The notes beneath the pieces were generated by a model that searched no databases, had not been told where the DNA came from, and was given only the letters and a program-made list of their open reading frames with translations. Below are positions 13,326 to 24,082 of a DNA stretch of 64,000 bases, piece by piece; position 1 is the first letter of the stretch, and each line of letters begins with the position of its first letter. The stretch comes from Lamellibrachia satsuma (lineage: Eukaryota > Annelida > Polychaeta > Sabellida > Siboglinidae): NCBI GenBank assembly GCA_033239005.1, contig BSQZ01000062.1, positions 285,001-349,000 of the forward strand, read 5' to 3'. A program made the position numbers and the translations under genes.

Positions 13326-13926
13326 CAATGGAATCACATTTTATGTATGCTATTTTGTTATTATAGTATTGCGTGTATAACTCACATGTTTTTCTCTCTG
13401 TTATAGACCATGGAACTATTTGAATTGACTTCTATTGTCGACACGTGCAAAATCATAGCTATGCATGGAACATCGATCGGTGGGATAACAACAGAATATT
13501 CTTCTGCGAACGTGACAGCGTGAACACATCGACAACATTCATCGACGTCGGACACGCACTCGGACACAGTTAGATGTTATATATCAAGATATTCGTACAC
13601 AGAAGCACAATGAACACCATGATTAGAAATGGGAGGTGATATAGGAGGTTGGGTATCCATAACAAAGAAATGAATTCTTAGATACGACATACAATAAAAA
13701 AATAACTTTTTTATAATATGTATTTAAATAGTGTTGGAATACAGCTGCCTTACAACTTATCTTCGCTAATGTGCATGTTTAATAATGACAACGTGTCGCA
13801 CATAGCCACACAACACGCACTACAAAAAGGATAAAATGCTGCAACAATGGATATGCAACCTTCTCAGAATAGTATTCTTCGTCATACACAGGAATCTATG
13901 GAACAACATCGAAATTATCAACCTAT
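13323..13926. other. AT-rich sequence, nothing recognised
   Basis: Only short frames without family motifs, and no repeat shared with other parts of the window. Confidence 0.4.
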
Positions 13927-14166
13927 TCAAAGTCGTATTAAAGATGATAAAAGCACGTTAAACAAACAGTACACAACGAATATGTGAACAGTTTTAAATA
14001 CAGAAAGCATACTGCACGAAATCTCTTTAAGTGCGATATACCAGATTATTTTATGAGTCATATTCATAGCATCGTATACAATAGTGACAGCACGATTTCT
14101 ATTGTCAGAACGATATCGAAAGATTTGGCATACAACGTCTAAACAACGTTTACAAAAAGATCTCAT
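13927..14166 (-). CDS. hypothetical small ORF, 79 aa
   Basis: Unrecognised. It starts with MRSFCKRCLDVVCQIFRYR, has four cysteines in the first half, and ends in a hydrophobic stretch that could be a membrane segment (VFKTVHIFVVYCLFNVLLSS). It faces a plus-strand ORF starting 49 bp away, a compact divergent arrangement. It could be chance: the region is AT-rich and no second copy exists to test for conservation. Confidence 0.25.
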   Translation of the reverse strand: MRSFCKRCLDVVCQIFRYRSDNRNRAVTIVYDAMNMTHKIIWYIALKEISCSMLSVFKTVHIFVVYCLFNVLLSSLIRL

Positions 14167-14215
14167 CTAGCTGTCTCTGCCGTATCGTTATCGTAATTTA
14201 CAAAAAGTTTTAAAT

Positions 14216-14566
14216 ATGCCCATGTTTAACATTCTTTGTGACATTATTTTAGGTATGGATTCCTCAGATAAACGCACCATTTACGAATGCCTTCATTTTT
14301 GGGACATTCAAAACAAAATGTACAGTTACATTCTACAACACATTCGCGATCACGAAATTACAAATTGTGCTATTGATATATCTTCACTGTTCGAAACATC
14401 CACCTCGCCTAAACTGCTTGCAGTAAGCTTAATACGATTGTTAGGAAAACAAACATGTTGTGTGCTGTGGATCGAACTTATGAGGCGTGTATCGCCATCA
14501 CTAAAGAAAATAAAGTGTGCTTGGTGCAATGTACTTTGTGACGCTATAATGAGTTCACACATTTGA
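14216..14566 (+). CDS. hypothetical ORF, 116 aa
   Basis: Unrecognised. The composition is protein-like: mixed charged and hydrophobic residues, a stretch HFWDIQNKMYSYILQHIRDH, and a cysteine-containing C-terminal part (KCAWCNVLCD). There is no signal peptide and no clear membrane helix. It is divergent from the minus-strand ORF at 13927-14166, with 49 bp between. It may belong with the decayed frames at 15.1-16.0 kb, but that is inference. Confidence 0.35.
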   Translation: MPMFNILCDIILGMDSSDKRTIYECLHFWDIQNKMYSYILQHIRDHEITNCAIDISSLFETSTSPKLLAVSLIRLLGKQTCCVLWIELMRRVSPSLKKIKCAWCNVLCDAIMSSHI

Positions 14567-15117
14567 CACCATATTTATATTTGACACCATATTTTATTAC
14601 AACGACATATACTGGATGTCATTTATAAACGGTACAAACGACCAACGTATAAATGTACAATCACATTCTTATCGACAACTCTTGTGTGCACGTATTACAA
14701 AAGGCGTACAGGCGTAACAACACAACGTCACTGCCACAACAGGTCCATCGTCAAACATGTTACTCGTCGCGTGTGCATAACATGTGAACATTGTCTCGAA
14801 GCATGCTTTCGATGACTTGTTGATGTTCGTGTTTGGTCCAGAACGCCCCGTAGGATCTCTTGATCGATGACGATATCATCTTTCACCACACCACCGTAGA
14901 ATAACTACTTTACTACATTAGCATGTGTAAGTGTGGATAAAGCAGCGCGGTGTACGGTCGAATGAGTTCCATCTCTAGACACAGTATGAGAAACAGATTA
15001 TTGGTCCCCCTGGGGTCTATTACCATACACGTTAGGATACAGTCGGGCTTACACTATGTGTTCGCACAACACGAACTGCGAGGGATACGCAGACGGGTGT
15101 TCGCACGTGTGAGCATG

Positions 15118-16005
15118 CTTTTACGCAAAGACTACCACTCGCACGTAATGCGCATTCGCAGCGGACATCGACTGTAGCATCTTTGCGATGACATCATTGA
15201 CATCTAATGATGGATCTAGCGAACACTTCGAATGCAAGACACGCTCAACACCTGATGTGCGATTGATGTGACGCAAACGCCATCTACTTATGATCACTCG
15301 CACATTGACATCGTTGAACAGGCACAGAGTGGATGATACCCAAAGCGACGAAGCTCCAAAATCAGTCTCCACCTCATCACAGTAATATAGATAATGTGGA
15401 TCATGCAGTATTATACGATACATGACTCTATGTGTTAAAATATTCATCTTGTTGATCACCAACCCCAACATACCTCTTATGCGTCTCGTCACATCAATCA
15501 ACTGATGAAAATATGTATGATGTGCCCAGACACAGCGGTTCGCACATGTGATAGAGGATGGTTATGGCATAAACACCATCTGTAGTAAAAATGAGTGGTT
15601 CTTGATTGTATAGAACACTCTTCTCTAGATCACCATACAACAATATTCGATCGTGCGTAGTAATCGTACGGGTTTCGCGCGTAGCGGGGACCAGTTCGGC
15701 CTAATGTTTGCGCACGTCTTCGTCGATTATGGGCACCTAGCGTAACAATGCAGCACAAGCAATGCGCATGGTCACGAACAAGTTGTAACGTTCCATCAGT
15801 GCAACATAACGATTGACAGGCATCGATATGTCACGAAAGGTCGTTCGCTTGTCATGCCACTCCAGCCTCCGCCTTGCGGTTGTGGTCGCACTATTGACAC
15901 GAAAGGCTCTTTCTGTGTCTTTTTTAACAGCGACTGCAATGCAGGTACACACGACACATTGTGCGAAGTCTTCTTTGTCGTACACACATGAGTCGTATTC
16001 ACGGT
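15118..16005 (-). pseudogene. decayed unknown coding region on the minus strand
   Basis: Two minus-strand open stretches (15737-15985, 82 codons; 15121-15501, 126 codons) have protein-like composition. Between them the first frame stays readable to about 15506, apart from two in-frame stops near 15735 and 15700, and the second frame is offset by one. This pattern fits one longer ancestral gene with two nonsense changes and a frameshift. I recognise no family. Short motifs such as TTHDRILLYGDLEKSVLYN and DPHYLYYCDEVETDFGASS look coding rather than random. Confidence 0.4.
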
Positions 16006-16028
16006 AGCAGTGGCGGTAATTGTAGTGG

Positions 16029-16065
16029 TGGTGGTGGTGGTGGTGGTGGTGGTGGTGGTGGCGGT
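16029..16065. repeat. (GGT)n microsatellite
   Basis: About twelve GGT units. It abuts the minus-strand ATCATTGTC-type tail to its right, so it could be the expanded tail of a retroposon. Confidence 0.9.
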
Positions 16066-16140
16066 GGAGGTGACAATGACAATGATTTTTATTTCCCTAC
16101 GACCCCTTGCGGAGTATGAGAGAAGTTTCTCTCTACAGTA
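16066..16140 (-). mobile_element. possible retroposon 3' end
   Basis: Read on the minus strand, it ends GGGAAATAAAAATCATTGTC followed by a simple repeat. That is a polyadenylation-like AATAAA and a microsatellite tail, as at the 3' ends of CR1-like LINEs and SINEs. No coding part is identified. Confidence 0.35.
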
Positions 16141-17134
16141 TATTTTAGTAGAACATCTGGTTACAATGCATAGGACCTATATTGTATAAAACATATTTAA
16201 ACTATGCAAAACATCTAGTCATAATGCATAATACAGCTAGTGACATTATTGGATAACGTATTTTCTATATAATCAGTACATACAGCTTAGGTAATGTAAA
16301 ATAAAATAAACTATGAAAATATTTCACAATTTGAACTAAAATATGTAATAATATCAGCAGTAAATTAACTATTAGCTACAATTTTACTTCTGTGCAATTC
16401 ACTGCTTTAATAAGGAAGTGTGTTAATTAGACAAACTTTGTCATTATTACTTTAATAAATCTGTACAGATCTGTCAGATGTTTCACATTGTGTACACTGA
16501 ACAGCTGGTTCATTTTCTGGTTCACGATCTTTCTTCTATTAGAGATTGACATACAAGTACATAATGATATTCATCACCTTGGTCCCCAGTGTTGCTTAAG
16601 TTACATAGCCTTTGGCGTTTTTACAGGGAGATAACGACCAACAGAAATATGTAATTTGTGATGCTCCTGCTTGTATAGACGCTTTCTATTCGACACGGCA
16701 TTATTTCTAAATATACACTTTTTGGGAATTTTTTGGTGAGCACTGCACTACGCGTCGATTCGCTAGTATCATGCGCTTTCTCCTGTAGTTCTTTCTTTGT
16801 CACCATAGCAACATATTACCCTCATGACCGTGTTAGGGAATAGAAGGTTTCATATGTATGGGTGTATATGTGATGGGCAGAGATGTAACTGCTTTGTTTA
16901 CCGTTGTCATTTTGTTACATGTGGGGACGGCGTCTGAATCATCACTGTCCGTGAACGATTGAATAACAAATCTTTCCCCAACTACAACCTTTGCATTTAA
17001 TTCTTTCCGGTGCTTATTTTGTTTAACCACCTTTCACTTCTTACATACCGGTACATCGAATGACGCCATGTTCTGAGCACACAATTGGACAATCGAGACA
17101 TCAACGTTGGTAATGTGGTGGAACAAAATTGATA
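16141..17134. other. AT-rich non-coding sequence, nothing recognised
   Basis: Short frames only (16621-16806, 16833-17030, minus), without recognisable motifs. Confidence 0.4.
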
Positions 17135-17210
17135 AAGCTTTGGTACGGCAGCAATTGGATTTGAACACGGGTTCCCTCATCCGAGTCTGGCGTTCTAACA
17201 TTGTGTGGTA
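17135..17210 (-). mobile_element. tRNA-derived SINE head
   Basis: On the minus strand it reads GTTAGAACGCCAGACTCGGA, then GAGGGAACCCGTGTTCAAAT. This is a tRNA-like A-to-B box spacing with the B box GTGTTCAAATC. It resembles the SINE heads at 43.3 and 54.5 kb. Confidence 0.6.
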
Positions 17211-17303
17211 GAAATATAATGAATAAATATTGTTTTCATATTTCGAAGCATAGGCATATTGAAAGAGATGAAACAGTCAAATTTATGAAGTTTCTAACTT
17301 CTC

Positions 17304-17367
17304 ATGAGACAAATTCCCAGCAGATGTTTTAGACATAAACATAGACAAATTCCCAGCAGATGTTTTT
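17304..17367 (+). repeat. two copies of a 24-bp direct repeat
   Basis: AGACAAATTCCCAGCAGATG plus TTTT occurs at about 17308 and again at about 17343, separated by 11 bp. Confidence 0.85.
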
Positions 17368-17510
17368 ATAGTGTACACAGCCATTGTCTTAACCAAAACA
17401 TGTACTTACATCTATTGATTTTCATCTTTAACAACGAACAACACTGTTGCCTTTTAACCTTTCATGGCTATCGCTTGTCGAGGGAAATCTTCCGAATGGT
17501 CTTCGTGCAG

Positions 17511-17640
17511 TAACTGCAGCATGACTGAGTGCTTCCCAGAGAAGTCGAGATGAAGTTGGAATGAACAGGTGTGGCAGTGGGTGAAGTATAAAACACTTTG
17601 AACAGTACAAAGGACTGGATACGACGAACATAATTTTCAT
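17511..17640 (+). mobile_element. SINE body fragment
   Basis: GCAGTAACTGCAGCATGACT, then GTGCTTCCCAGAGAAG, matches the body of the SINE at 43.46-43.55 kb (GCAGCAATTGCAGCGTGGCT, CTTTCCAGAGAAG). A further fragment of the same word, with CTTCCCAGAGAAGTTG, lies at about 17733. Confidence 0.65.
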
Positions 17641-17799
17641 GCGTATCTGTCTGCCTCCCTCCCTGTCTGCTTCCATCCCCGATTACGTATTCCCGACATT
17701 ACAACATGCATGTGTCGATACAATTAGGATAAATGCTTCCCAGAGAAGTTGCGAAACATGCTATCCAATGTAAGGCGCTGTCCTTTTCTGCCCACATTT

Positions 17800-19052
17800 A
17801 AATCACATTTACAGAAGAACACTGAACGTACACCAACTGATGCGTACTATTATTTTTTTTGAGTAACCGTGCTGAGAAAATTGCTGTAAACAGAATGATT
17901 ACGTATCCTCAATAGAACAACACACATGTGTCGATACAATTGGGATACCATAATAATTGCGACATAGAAATTGCCCTTCTAAGTGAGGATTAGAACGTCA
18001 TTCAGGGCGTTGACAAGTGCCAAGGCGTGGTGCTGCAAAAGATTATCTGATGCAAACAGGACAACGCCGTCCGAGCGCATGGACAATGCCTGTCGTGGTT
18101 CGTTGATTACCTCCGCCAGCACAGACAACATACCACAAGGGTTCATTCCTGTTTACCAGCCAGCATGCAGGGAATTCCTGCATTTAGCGTGTCTTGTATA
18201 GCAATCCATGCGAAGTTGGTGATTCTTCTTCCAAAAATTGGTATACGGTGTACGGCCTACCATGACTGAAGAATGATCAATTGGAGAAATATGGAGGAGT
18301 GTGCAAGATAGCATTTCGTGTGCTACATCCGTGTTGGCGTGCATGTTATCTGTTTCAACATACGTTGTATATGAATAGCACACGCTGCGTGCTTCCTGTG
18401 GTGTTCTCTCTAAAAGCTGATCTCATCTAGATATTTAGAAATGCATTGCGTTGACAGCCAGTCGGACGAAATTGATAAAGAAAGAGATGATTCGAGACAG
18501 CTACTAACAAAAGGTGCATTATAAACAGGGACTTTTTGACCTACCAGAATGCGGAAGGTTTGTGTATAGACATTATTTGGCTTTGTAGCTAAATAATATC
18601 TATACTACGGAGTACACATGTTTGATATGGTATTAATTCTGATACATATTTTATTCATTCTACAAACGATTGATCATTTCATATGGAGTTTTGAATAATG
18701 TATTGGGACAGATTACTAATTAGTGACAACTATGTTTTTCTGCTTCTGATGAAATTCATGACTGTGTATTAGTCGCATGAAAATTTGGCTAGACTGTTGC
18801 TGGCAAGGAGACGAGACACTTTCTAGGCGTTTTAGCTGATTGTTGGCTAACGTAACTGTCATGTGCATTTGTTCAACAAAGTAACGGCGGTGGGAATTGC
18901 TAGATGCATAGATAATAAACAGACATACCAGTTAACACAACTGTTCGATGATACTATTGCCAATATAATAAACCTTTTCCACTTGGAGTGTGTTGCATTC
19001 CTAAGACAGGGTTTTGTACGGTTGTTGATATCAATTACACGGCCAACATTCT
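17800..19052. other. non-coding sequence, nothing recognised
   Basis: No gene, repeat or transposon end could be supported. Confidence 0.4.
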
Positions 19053-19697
19053 AGTGCAGCTTCAAAGGGTAATCAAATTCTTGGATTGATTAGAAGAAAC
19101 ATAACATACAAGGGAAAAAAGTTAATTATACCTCTTTATAAAGCAATAGTTAGACCTCATTTAGAATACTGTATACAAGCATGGAGACCATATCGTAAGA
19201 AGGCTATAGATACGCTTGAACGCATACAAAGGAGAGCAACTAAAATGATTCCAGAACTTAGAGACCTTAGTTATGAAGAACGCCTGAAAGAATGTGGTTT
19301 AACAACTCTAGAGACAAGGAGGTTAAGAGGAGATCAGATTGATGTTTGTAAGATATTGAATGGGTATGTTTTTCTCACTATATATGTTTTTCTCACTCAA
19401 GAAGGATAGCAGAACTAGAGGACATGAGGTAAAATTAGTAAAGGATCAATGTAGATTGGACATCAGGAAGCGCTCGTTCTCACAGAGGACAATAAATGAA
19501 TGGAACAAACTGTCTACAGATTGTGTAACTGCTAGCAGCGTGAATATGTTTAAAAACAAGGTTGACACATATATCAGGAGGGCGGGTTATAAGTAGGTGA
19601 ACATTGTTGGACTCTCGATAAGCCAATGGCTTCCTTGTCCACTTGCCATCTGGGCCTTTGGCTTGGATGGCAAATCTTGTTAAATCTTGTTAAATAT
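19053..19697 (+). mobile_element. 5'-truncated CR1-like LINE (C-terminus of RT and 3' UTR)
   Basis: From GCAGCTTCAAAGGGTAATCA onward it is nearly identical to 26385-27018 of the longer LINE. It encodes the same C-terminal part (RRNITYKGK, YKAIVRPHLEYCIQAW) and ends in the same 3' UTR. A local rearrangement near 19360-19395 repeats a TATGTTTTTCTCACT word, truncates the frame and moves the rest to the next frame. The 3' end shows two copies of the 10-mer CTTGTTAAAT, the terminal tail of this family. Confidence 0.9.
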
Positions 19698-19806
19698 ATA
19701 TATATCCCACGGAAGGGAGTGTCTAGTGTGAATAATAAGAATATGAACATCTTTAATGCATTTATATTTTTTGTGCATCTAATATGACCACTTAGAACAT
19801 AGGTGC

Positions 19807-20112
19807 ATGAACATTCATCTCTCTGCACTCATGGTGGACGTATACAAAAAAGAGATGAAGCGCATGCTTTTTCAAGTGGGAAATATCATGTGTTTGTATA
19901 TGGACGACGAACGCGAGATTGCGCTCTACCGAGTTATTGGTCTATACCCAACGATGCCACAGAACATGTTGGATAAGTGCTGGGCACTACACGGAACGTT
20001 GAAAGGAAGAGACGGCTACATGAGACTACACATATGGAACGCCATCGTCAAGCGTTCCTACGAGAAGAAAGGTGGTGACTTTTGTATATGGATGGTTATA
20101 CAGACACATTAG
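19807..20112 (+). CDS. hypothetical ORF, about 101 aa
   Basis: Unrecognised. Coding-like composition (for example VDVYKKEMKRMLFQVGNIMC and YPTMPQNMLDKCWALHG). The last residues (IWMVIQTH) come from the start of the 1.63 kb duplicated segment, so the frame runs across the duplication boundary at 20089. The other copy (31476) is preceded by different sequence, so this ORF is either truncated or fused there. Confidence 0.35.
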   Translation: MNIHLSALMVDVYKKEMKRMLFQVGNIMCLYMDDEREIALYRVIGLYPTMPQNMLDKCWALHGTLKGRDGYMRLHIWNAIVKRSYEKKGGDFCIWMVIQTH

Positions 20113-20160
20113 TCATAGAAGGTCATCATTTGAATAAATTAAGAAAGTCGTGAATTTCAA

Positions 20161-20373
20161 ATGTACGATATTCCCGTAGGGCATAGTGTCATACAGATGG
20201 TCACAGTATTGTATCCAAGTTGTTATTGGTGTAAATTATCATGTTTAGTAAGTATACATCATGTGATTAACGATTTACGAATTATGTGTAAATATATTCT
20301 CATACAAAGTACAATTGGATGTAATGCGTCACATGTGATGTTTGTTCATAAAATTAAGGTAGAGGTGACATAA
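20161..20373 (+). pseudogene. hypothetical frame in duplicated segment, disrupted
   Basis: Frame of 70 codons beginning MYDIPVGHSVIQ. The equivalent stretch in copy 2 (31549-31740) is broken in different places, and each copy has indels relative to the other. Both are read as decayed versions of one unknown protein. No family is recognised. Confidence 0.4.
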
Positions 20374-20564
20374 ACAAAAAGGTATCCACTTATGCATCGA
20401 ATACTATAGTTTCAAAACAGATTAATAAGGCACATCGACGTTTATTAGAAAAGAAGGCAGTGGATGAAACATACAAAACGAAAGAACAAATAACGATCGA
20501 TATATACATGTACCTTTTATAATGTACATATTACGTCATCGTTAGTTATAAGTATCTTACATAA

Positions 20565-20714
20565 ATGGTATATGAAATTTCTATTTGTACAAAGACTTTG
20601 CATTTTAATGCTCATACTTTAGATGATGTGTGTAGTGACGATGATGAATCTCAGGATACTATGATAGCAAGTATTGTTAAGCATATCTCAATAGATGGAT
20701 CGGTTTTTTGTTAA
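20565..20714 (+). CDS. hypothetical small acidic ORF, 49 aa (copy 1)
   Basis: Begins MVYEISICTKTLHFNAHTLD and contains DDVCSDDDESQDTMIAS. The other copy (31928-32080) keeps the same start and frame with a few substitutions and a C-terminus two residues longer. It overlaps the start of the next ORF (20695) in another frame, an arrangement typical of compact viral genomes. Function unknown. Confidence 0.45.
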   Translation: MVYEISICTKTLHFNAHTLDDVCSDDDESQDTMIASIVKHISIDGSVFC

Positions 20715-20877
20715 GGTAATGTACGACGTGTCAGTATGGAAACTCCACCAATGTTCAACCATATGCACTATTCAAATATTGGAGTTTATACAAAAACATT
20801 CCCTATTCATACCATCATCATCTCTTCTACATATCATAGGCAGTGTACATATACCACAAACATTCAAACAAAAATAA
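20695..20877 (+). CDS. hypothetical small ORF, 60 aa (copy 1, shortened)
   Basis: Begins MDRFFVKVMYDVSVW and shares LEFIQKHSLFI and SLLHIIG with the longer copy at 32058-32315. Relative to that copy it has lost two internal blocks and ends early. Its first bases overlap the preceding ORF. Not recognised. Confidence 0.4.
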   Translation: MDRFFVKVMYDVSVWKLHQCSTICTIQILEFIQKHSLFIPSSSLLHIIGSVHIPQTFKQK

Positions 20878-20937
20878 TGCGTGTAGAATACCACAACCAA
20901 TACAGAATATAAAAACATCATCACCATCATAAGGAAC

Positions 20938-21144
20938 ATGACTGCATCATTGAATACGTGTGTTGGTGTTGGTGGTGATAAGGACTATAACAATATATTA
21001 TACAATGAAACACTGAATGGTGAGGGATCTGTAATCGATCAATGCATTGATGCAGATGACATTTATTATAGTAATGATGATGATGATGATGATGGTGATG
21101 TTGATGCTATGTATACAAAAGACAATCCTAATGCACAAGAGTAA
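20938..21144 (+). CDS. hypothetical acidic ORF, 68 aa (copy 1)
   Basis: Starts MTASLNTCVGVGGDKDYNNI and ends in an Asp-rich stretch (YYSNDDDDDDGDVD) before NAQE. The second copy (32341-32544) differs by two indels, of five and four codons, both in frame. No family is recognised and there is no membrane helix. Confidence 0.5.
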   Translation: MTASLNTCVGVGGDKDYNNILYNETLNGEGSVIDQCIDADDIYYSNDDDDDDGDVDAMYTKDNPNAQE

Positions 21145-21764
21145 ACGGGGTAACGAACCGCTAAAGCACACGAAATTCGTGTGATGAATGTGCATGAACT
21201 GGGAAATGTGTAGGTTGCCGGCTACCATGGTCGCTTGGAGGCAGCACCATAACGGCCCTTTCGTGAAATGGGTGCAGTGACGCTGCTCTATCCACCAGAG
21301 GCGCTGGAGAGCGAACATGTTCAAAATCTACTACGATTTGTCGACGATAGTATAACATCGTCTAGCATAGTCTTACAGCGTCATGCAGCGTGCGGCACTT
21401 CATGATGTAGTTGACTGTTATCCAATCATATTCATGTTCAACAACGTGACTGGCAGCCGTACAAATCATAGTGCTAAGGAGGGACGTGCGTACTCGAGAG
21501 GGGGTGGAGTCAGGGCTTCCAACACTCCATCTCCCACCTGTTAATGTGGCCAACCACCAACCTCCCAGCTCCCACCACTGTTGAGACTCCACCTCCCAAT
21601 TGCCAACAATCCCACCTCCCGTCTATTTCAAGGCCAACCTCTCACTGCCTCCCACGCCTCCTCTTATTTCCACTGACGCTAAATGTGGACGAGGACATTG
21701 TTTATGAACATGCACGTTTATATCCCAGAATGTTCATTCCATACCATCACATCGTTTGAGGTAG

Positions 21765-22070
21765 GGGAGACCGGGGCTAGTTGTATACAGGGGCAAGTTG
21801 TATACAGGGGCAAGTTGTTGCAGGGGCGTTTTATGAAAACATAGCAAACATGGGTAGATACCATCAACACTAACTGGTTGGAAGTCCACCAAACATTCTG
21901 GAGTTGTGAAGACGAAATTATCGAGATGTGGACAAAATGTTTTCACTACCAAAAACTTTTTTTGGTATGCCCACATAATCATCTCACATCTCTTGTGTTT
22001 GGGGCAAGTTGTTACAATTCTATCTGGGCAAGTTATTACAACCGTAACAACGCTCGGTAGGCTCATACCG
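21765..22070. repeat. repeat with GGGGCAAGTTGT words, probable transposon piece
   Basis: Left part repeats CAGGGGCAAGTTGTATA-type words three times (21768-21830). The right part has GGGGCAAGTTGTTACA and GGGCAAGTTATTACA (about 22000-22040). A related GGGGCTAATTGTAGGGGACT stretch occurs at about 63915. This looks like a dispersed element, class unknown. Confidence 0.45.
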
Positions 22071-22184
22071 ATGGCTCAGCCACCGAGTTATGTGCTGACA
22101 ATGACCGAAAGAACAACATTTATTTAACCACGACGTGTGAACGTTTTATTTCACTTGTGAATCCTAGCGTACTTGTTTATAGCC

Positions 22185-22315
22185 AGTACTTAAATGCTAG
22201 CAGCGTCAAACAAAAATAACAAATATCTCAGAAGGGCGGGTTACACATAGATGAAACGGTGTTGGACTCTCGATAAGCCAATGGCTTCCTTGTCCACTTG
22301 CAATCTGGGTGTTTT
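22185..22315 (+). mobile_element. CR1-like LINE 3' end fragment
   Basis: Matches the C-terminal codons and 3' UTR of the LINE at 26860-26985 (CTCAGAAGGGCGGGTTA, then GGACTCTCGATAAGCCAATG). More diverged than the copy at 19 kb. The tail is replaced by unrelated sequence. Confidence 0.8.
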
Positions 22316-22949
22316 TTCATTGGGTGACATTCTTTTTCAATCTTGATAATTCTTTATGGCGCAGCCCTATTTGAGCAATTAAGAAATATTGCACGATTCA
22401 TTGAAATGTAGCTGTTCGTGCTATATAAATGATATAAACAACCATGTTTTGGGACAACCACAAAACCTGTACACTGGCTCCAACTAGTACAAATAAAAAT
22501 ATAACTTGCTATATGGTATAATATGTTTTACCATATGAATAAAACAATAACTTACTACTATTACGAACACCAGCAATACATATAGCAACATGTTTATTCA
22601 ACAGTGTGTTCTGATCATGTGATATTTCTGTTGTAATACATGTTGTGCAGAGAGATCAGTCGCAACAATTGTAGCTTTACCAGACTCATAAGTTTGTATG
22701 TTTCCAGGAAGTGGTGTGCGTGATACATTATGTACGAAGCCATCCAACGAATAGAATGCTCATTGATGAACTGTAATGTATTGTGTATGTACAGTACGCT
22801 GTAAACTAGCTACGAACTCGACATCATCAATAACAAAATCAACACAGAACATGTATGTGCATGTTACTACTATTGGTAGTAACATTATGATGTATAAAAG
22901 CGAGTCACATAACCAATCCGTGCACCAGTCTCTTCAGTAATATGTTCTC

Positions 22950-22994
22950 TACATACATGTACAACATGTACAACATGTACAACATGTACAACAG
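22950..22994. repeat. 9-bp tandem repeat
   Basis: About four copies of ACATGTACA in a row. Confidence 0.85.
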
Positions 22995-23040
22995 TAGGCA
23001 TTTGTATAAGCATCTTTTTGGATAATTATCGTGGTAGCGT

Positions 23041-23229
23041 TCAGATTTGATTGTCTGCAATGTTGACATTGGTTGATGATGGTACAGTAGGAGCACCATG
23101 TCCACTACACGAGAAGTACGGTCCTTCTTTGATTAAAGGCGTGGGCGATTCATTTCCAGCATCATTATTATCCACAGTAGGTTCATTGGAGCCGTCCTCC
23201 ACTGTGGTAGAATCGTCAATGTCCACCAT
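23041..23229 (-). CDS. hypothetical small ORF, 62 aa
   Basis: Minus-strand frame beginning MVDIDDSTTVEDGSNEPTVD, rich in Asp, Ser, Thr and Pro, with no family resemblance. The plus strand is also open here (23051-23239), so the choice of strand rests only on composition. It lies just left of the LINE insertion. Confidence 0.25.
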   Translation of the reverse strand: MVDIDDSTTVEDGSNEPTVDNNDAGNESPTPLIKEGPYFSCSGHGAPTVPSSTNVNIADNQI

Positions 23230-23364
23230 TGTGAAGTGAAGTGAAGAATATGTATATATCGATATTACTGCAATATATATTCAGTACGTGTATTTAATGG
23301 TGATGTTTCTTATCATCCTAGTAACAAAGTTATCGTAGATGATATACCAACTAATGTTGTTGGA

Positions 23365-24078
23365 GTGGGAGAGACAAGAGGGAAGGAGAAGGGAGTGGGG
23401 GAGACGGGAGGGAAAACAACCGGAGTGAAGGAGAGGGGAATGGGGGAGACAGGAGGGAAGGGGTCAGGACAGAATGTGATGGAGGGGATCGAACGGAAGA
23501 GTTATTCTGCAGCAGTGATAGAGGGGGTGAGGAAGAGAGCGAGGGTGTTTGTGGGGGATTCGATAGTTAGGAAGACCGACGGAGTCTTAAACAAGGGAGA
23601 TGATGTGGTGGTCTGCTTGCCTGGAGCCAAAATAGAGGCGATAACTGAGAGGGTAAAAAACATCGTAGGCTCGGGTAAGGGTGGATCTGTTTTAGTACAC
23701 GTAGGGACAAATAACGTAGAGATGGAGGGTACAACTGCCATAGTTAGGAAATATAGGCAGTTGGTCAGAACACTAAAACAGACGCGGGTTGAGCAGGTAA
23801 TACTGTCAGGGATTTTACCTGTAATGGGCGGGAGGGGTCACAAATATCGAAATTGTCGGGGGATGGCAATTAACATGTTAGTCCAGAAGTTATGTAGGGA
23901 AGAGGAAGTTGGATTTGTGGATTTATGGGGAAGTTTTGTTGGGCTGATATGTACATGAAGGATGGGTTTCATTTAAGTGGAAAGGGGGCGGCAGTATTCG
24001 CGGACAAACTTTCAGCAGCAGTAGATAGTGACTTGAGTACAATGACAAATATTTTTGGAAGTAAACATTCTTTAAACT
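23365..24078 (+). pseudogene. LINE ORF1 with SGNH hydrolase/esterase domain, frameshifted
   Basis: The first frame (23365-23958) starts with Gly/Lys/Glu-rich repeats and then has the SGNH blocks: VFVGDSIVRK (block I, GDS), VHVGTNN (block III, GxN-like) and FVDLWGSFVG. The frame ends at a stop at 23956. The continuation, including the block V motif DGFHLSGKGA with the catalytic Asp and His, is in another frame at about 23955-24078. A single-base deletion near 23945 explains this. Esterase domains in ORF1 are known for CR1-clade LINEs. The product would act as a nucleic-acid-associated ORF1 protein. Confidence 0.8.
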
Positions 24079-24082
24079 AGAA

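Larger units (their letters stand above)
20089..21716 (+). repeat. 1.63 kb direct duplication, copy 1
   Basis: Matches 31476-33110 from TGGATGGTTATACAGACACA to CGAGGACATTGTTTAT, in the same orientation, with scattered substitutions and small indels. It contains several small ORFs that are present in both copies. Flanking sequences on both sides differ, so this is a dispersed duplication rather than a tandem one. Confidence 0.9.

Noticed and set aside
13214..13406. Cysteine-valine repeat ORFs
   Set aside because: Translation of the GT microsatellite; the same applies at 28703-29011.
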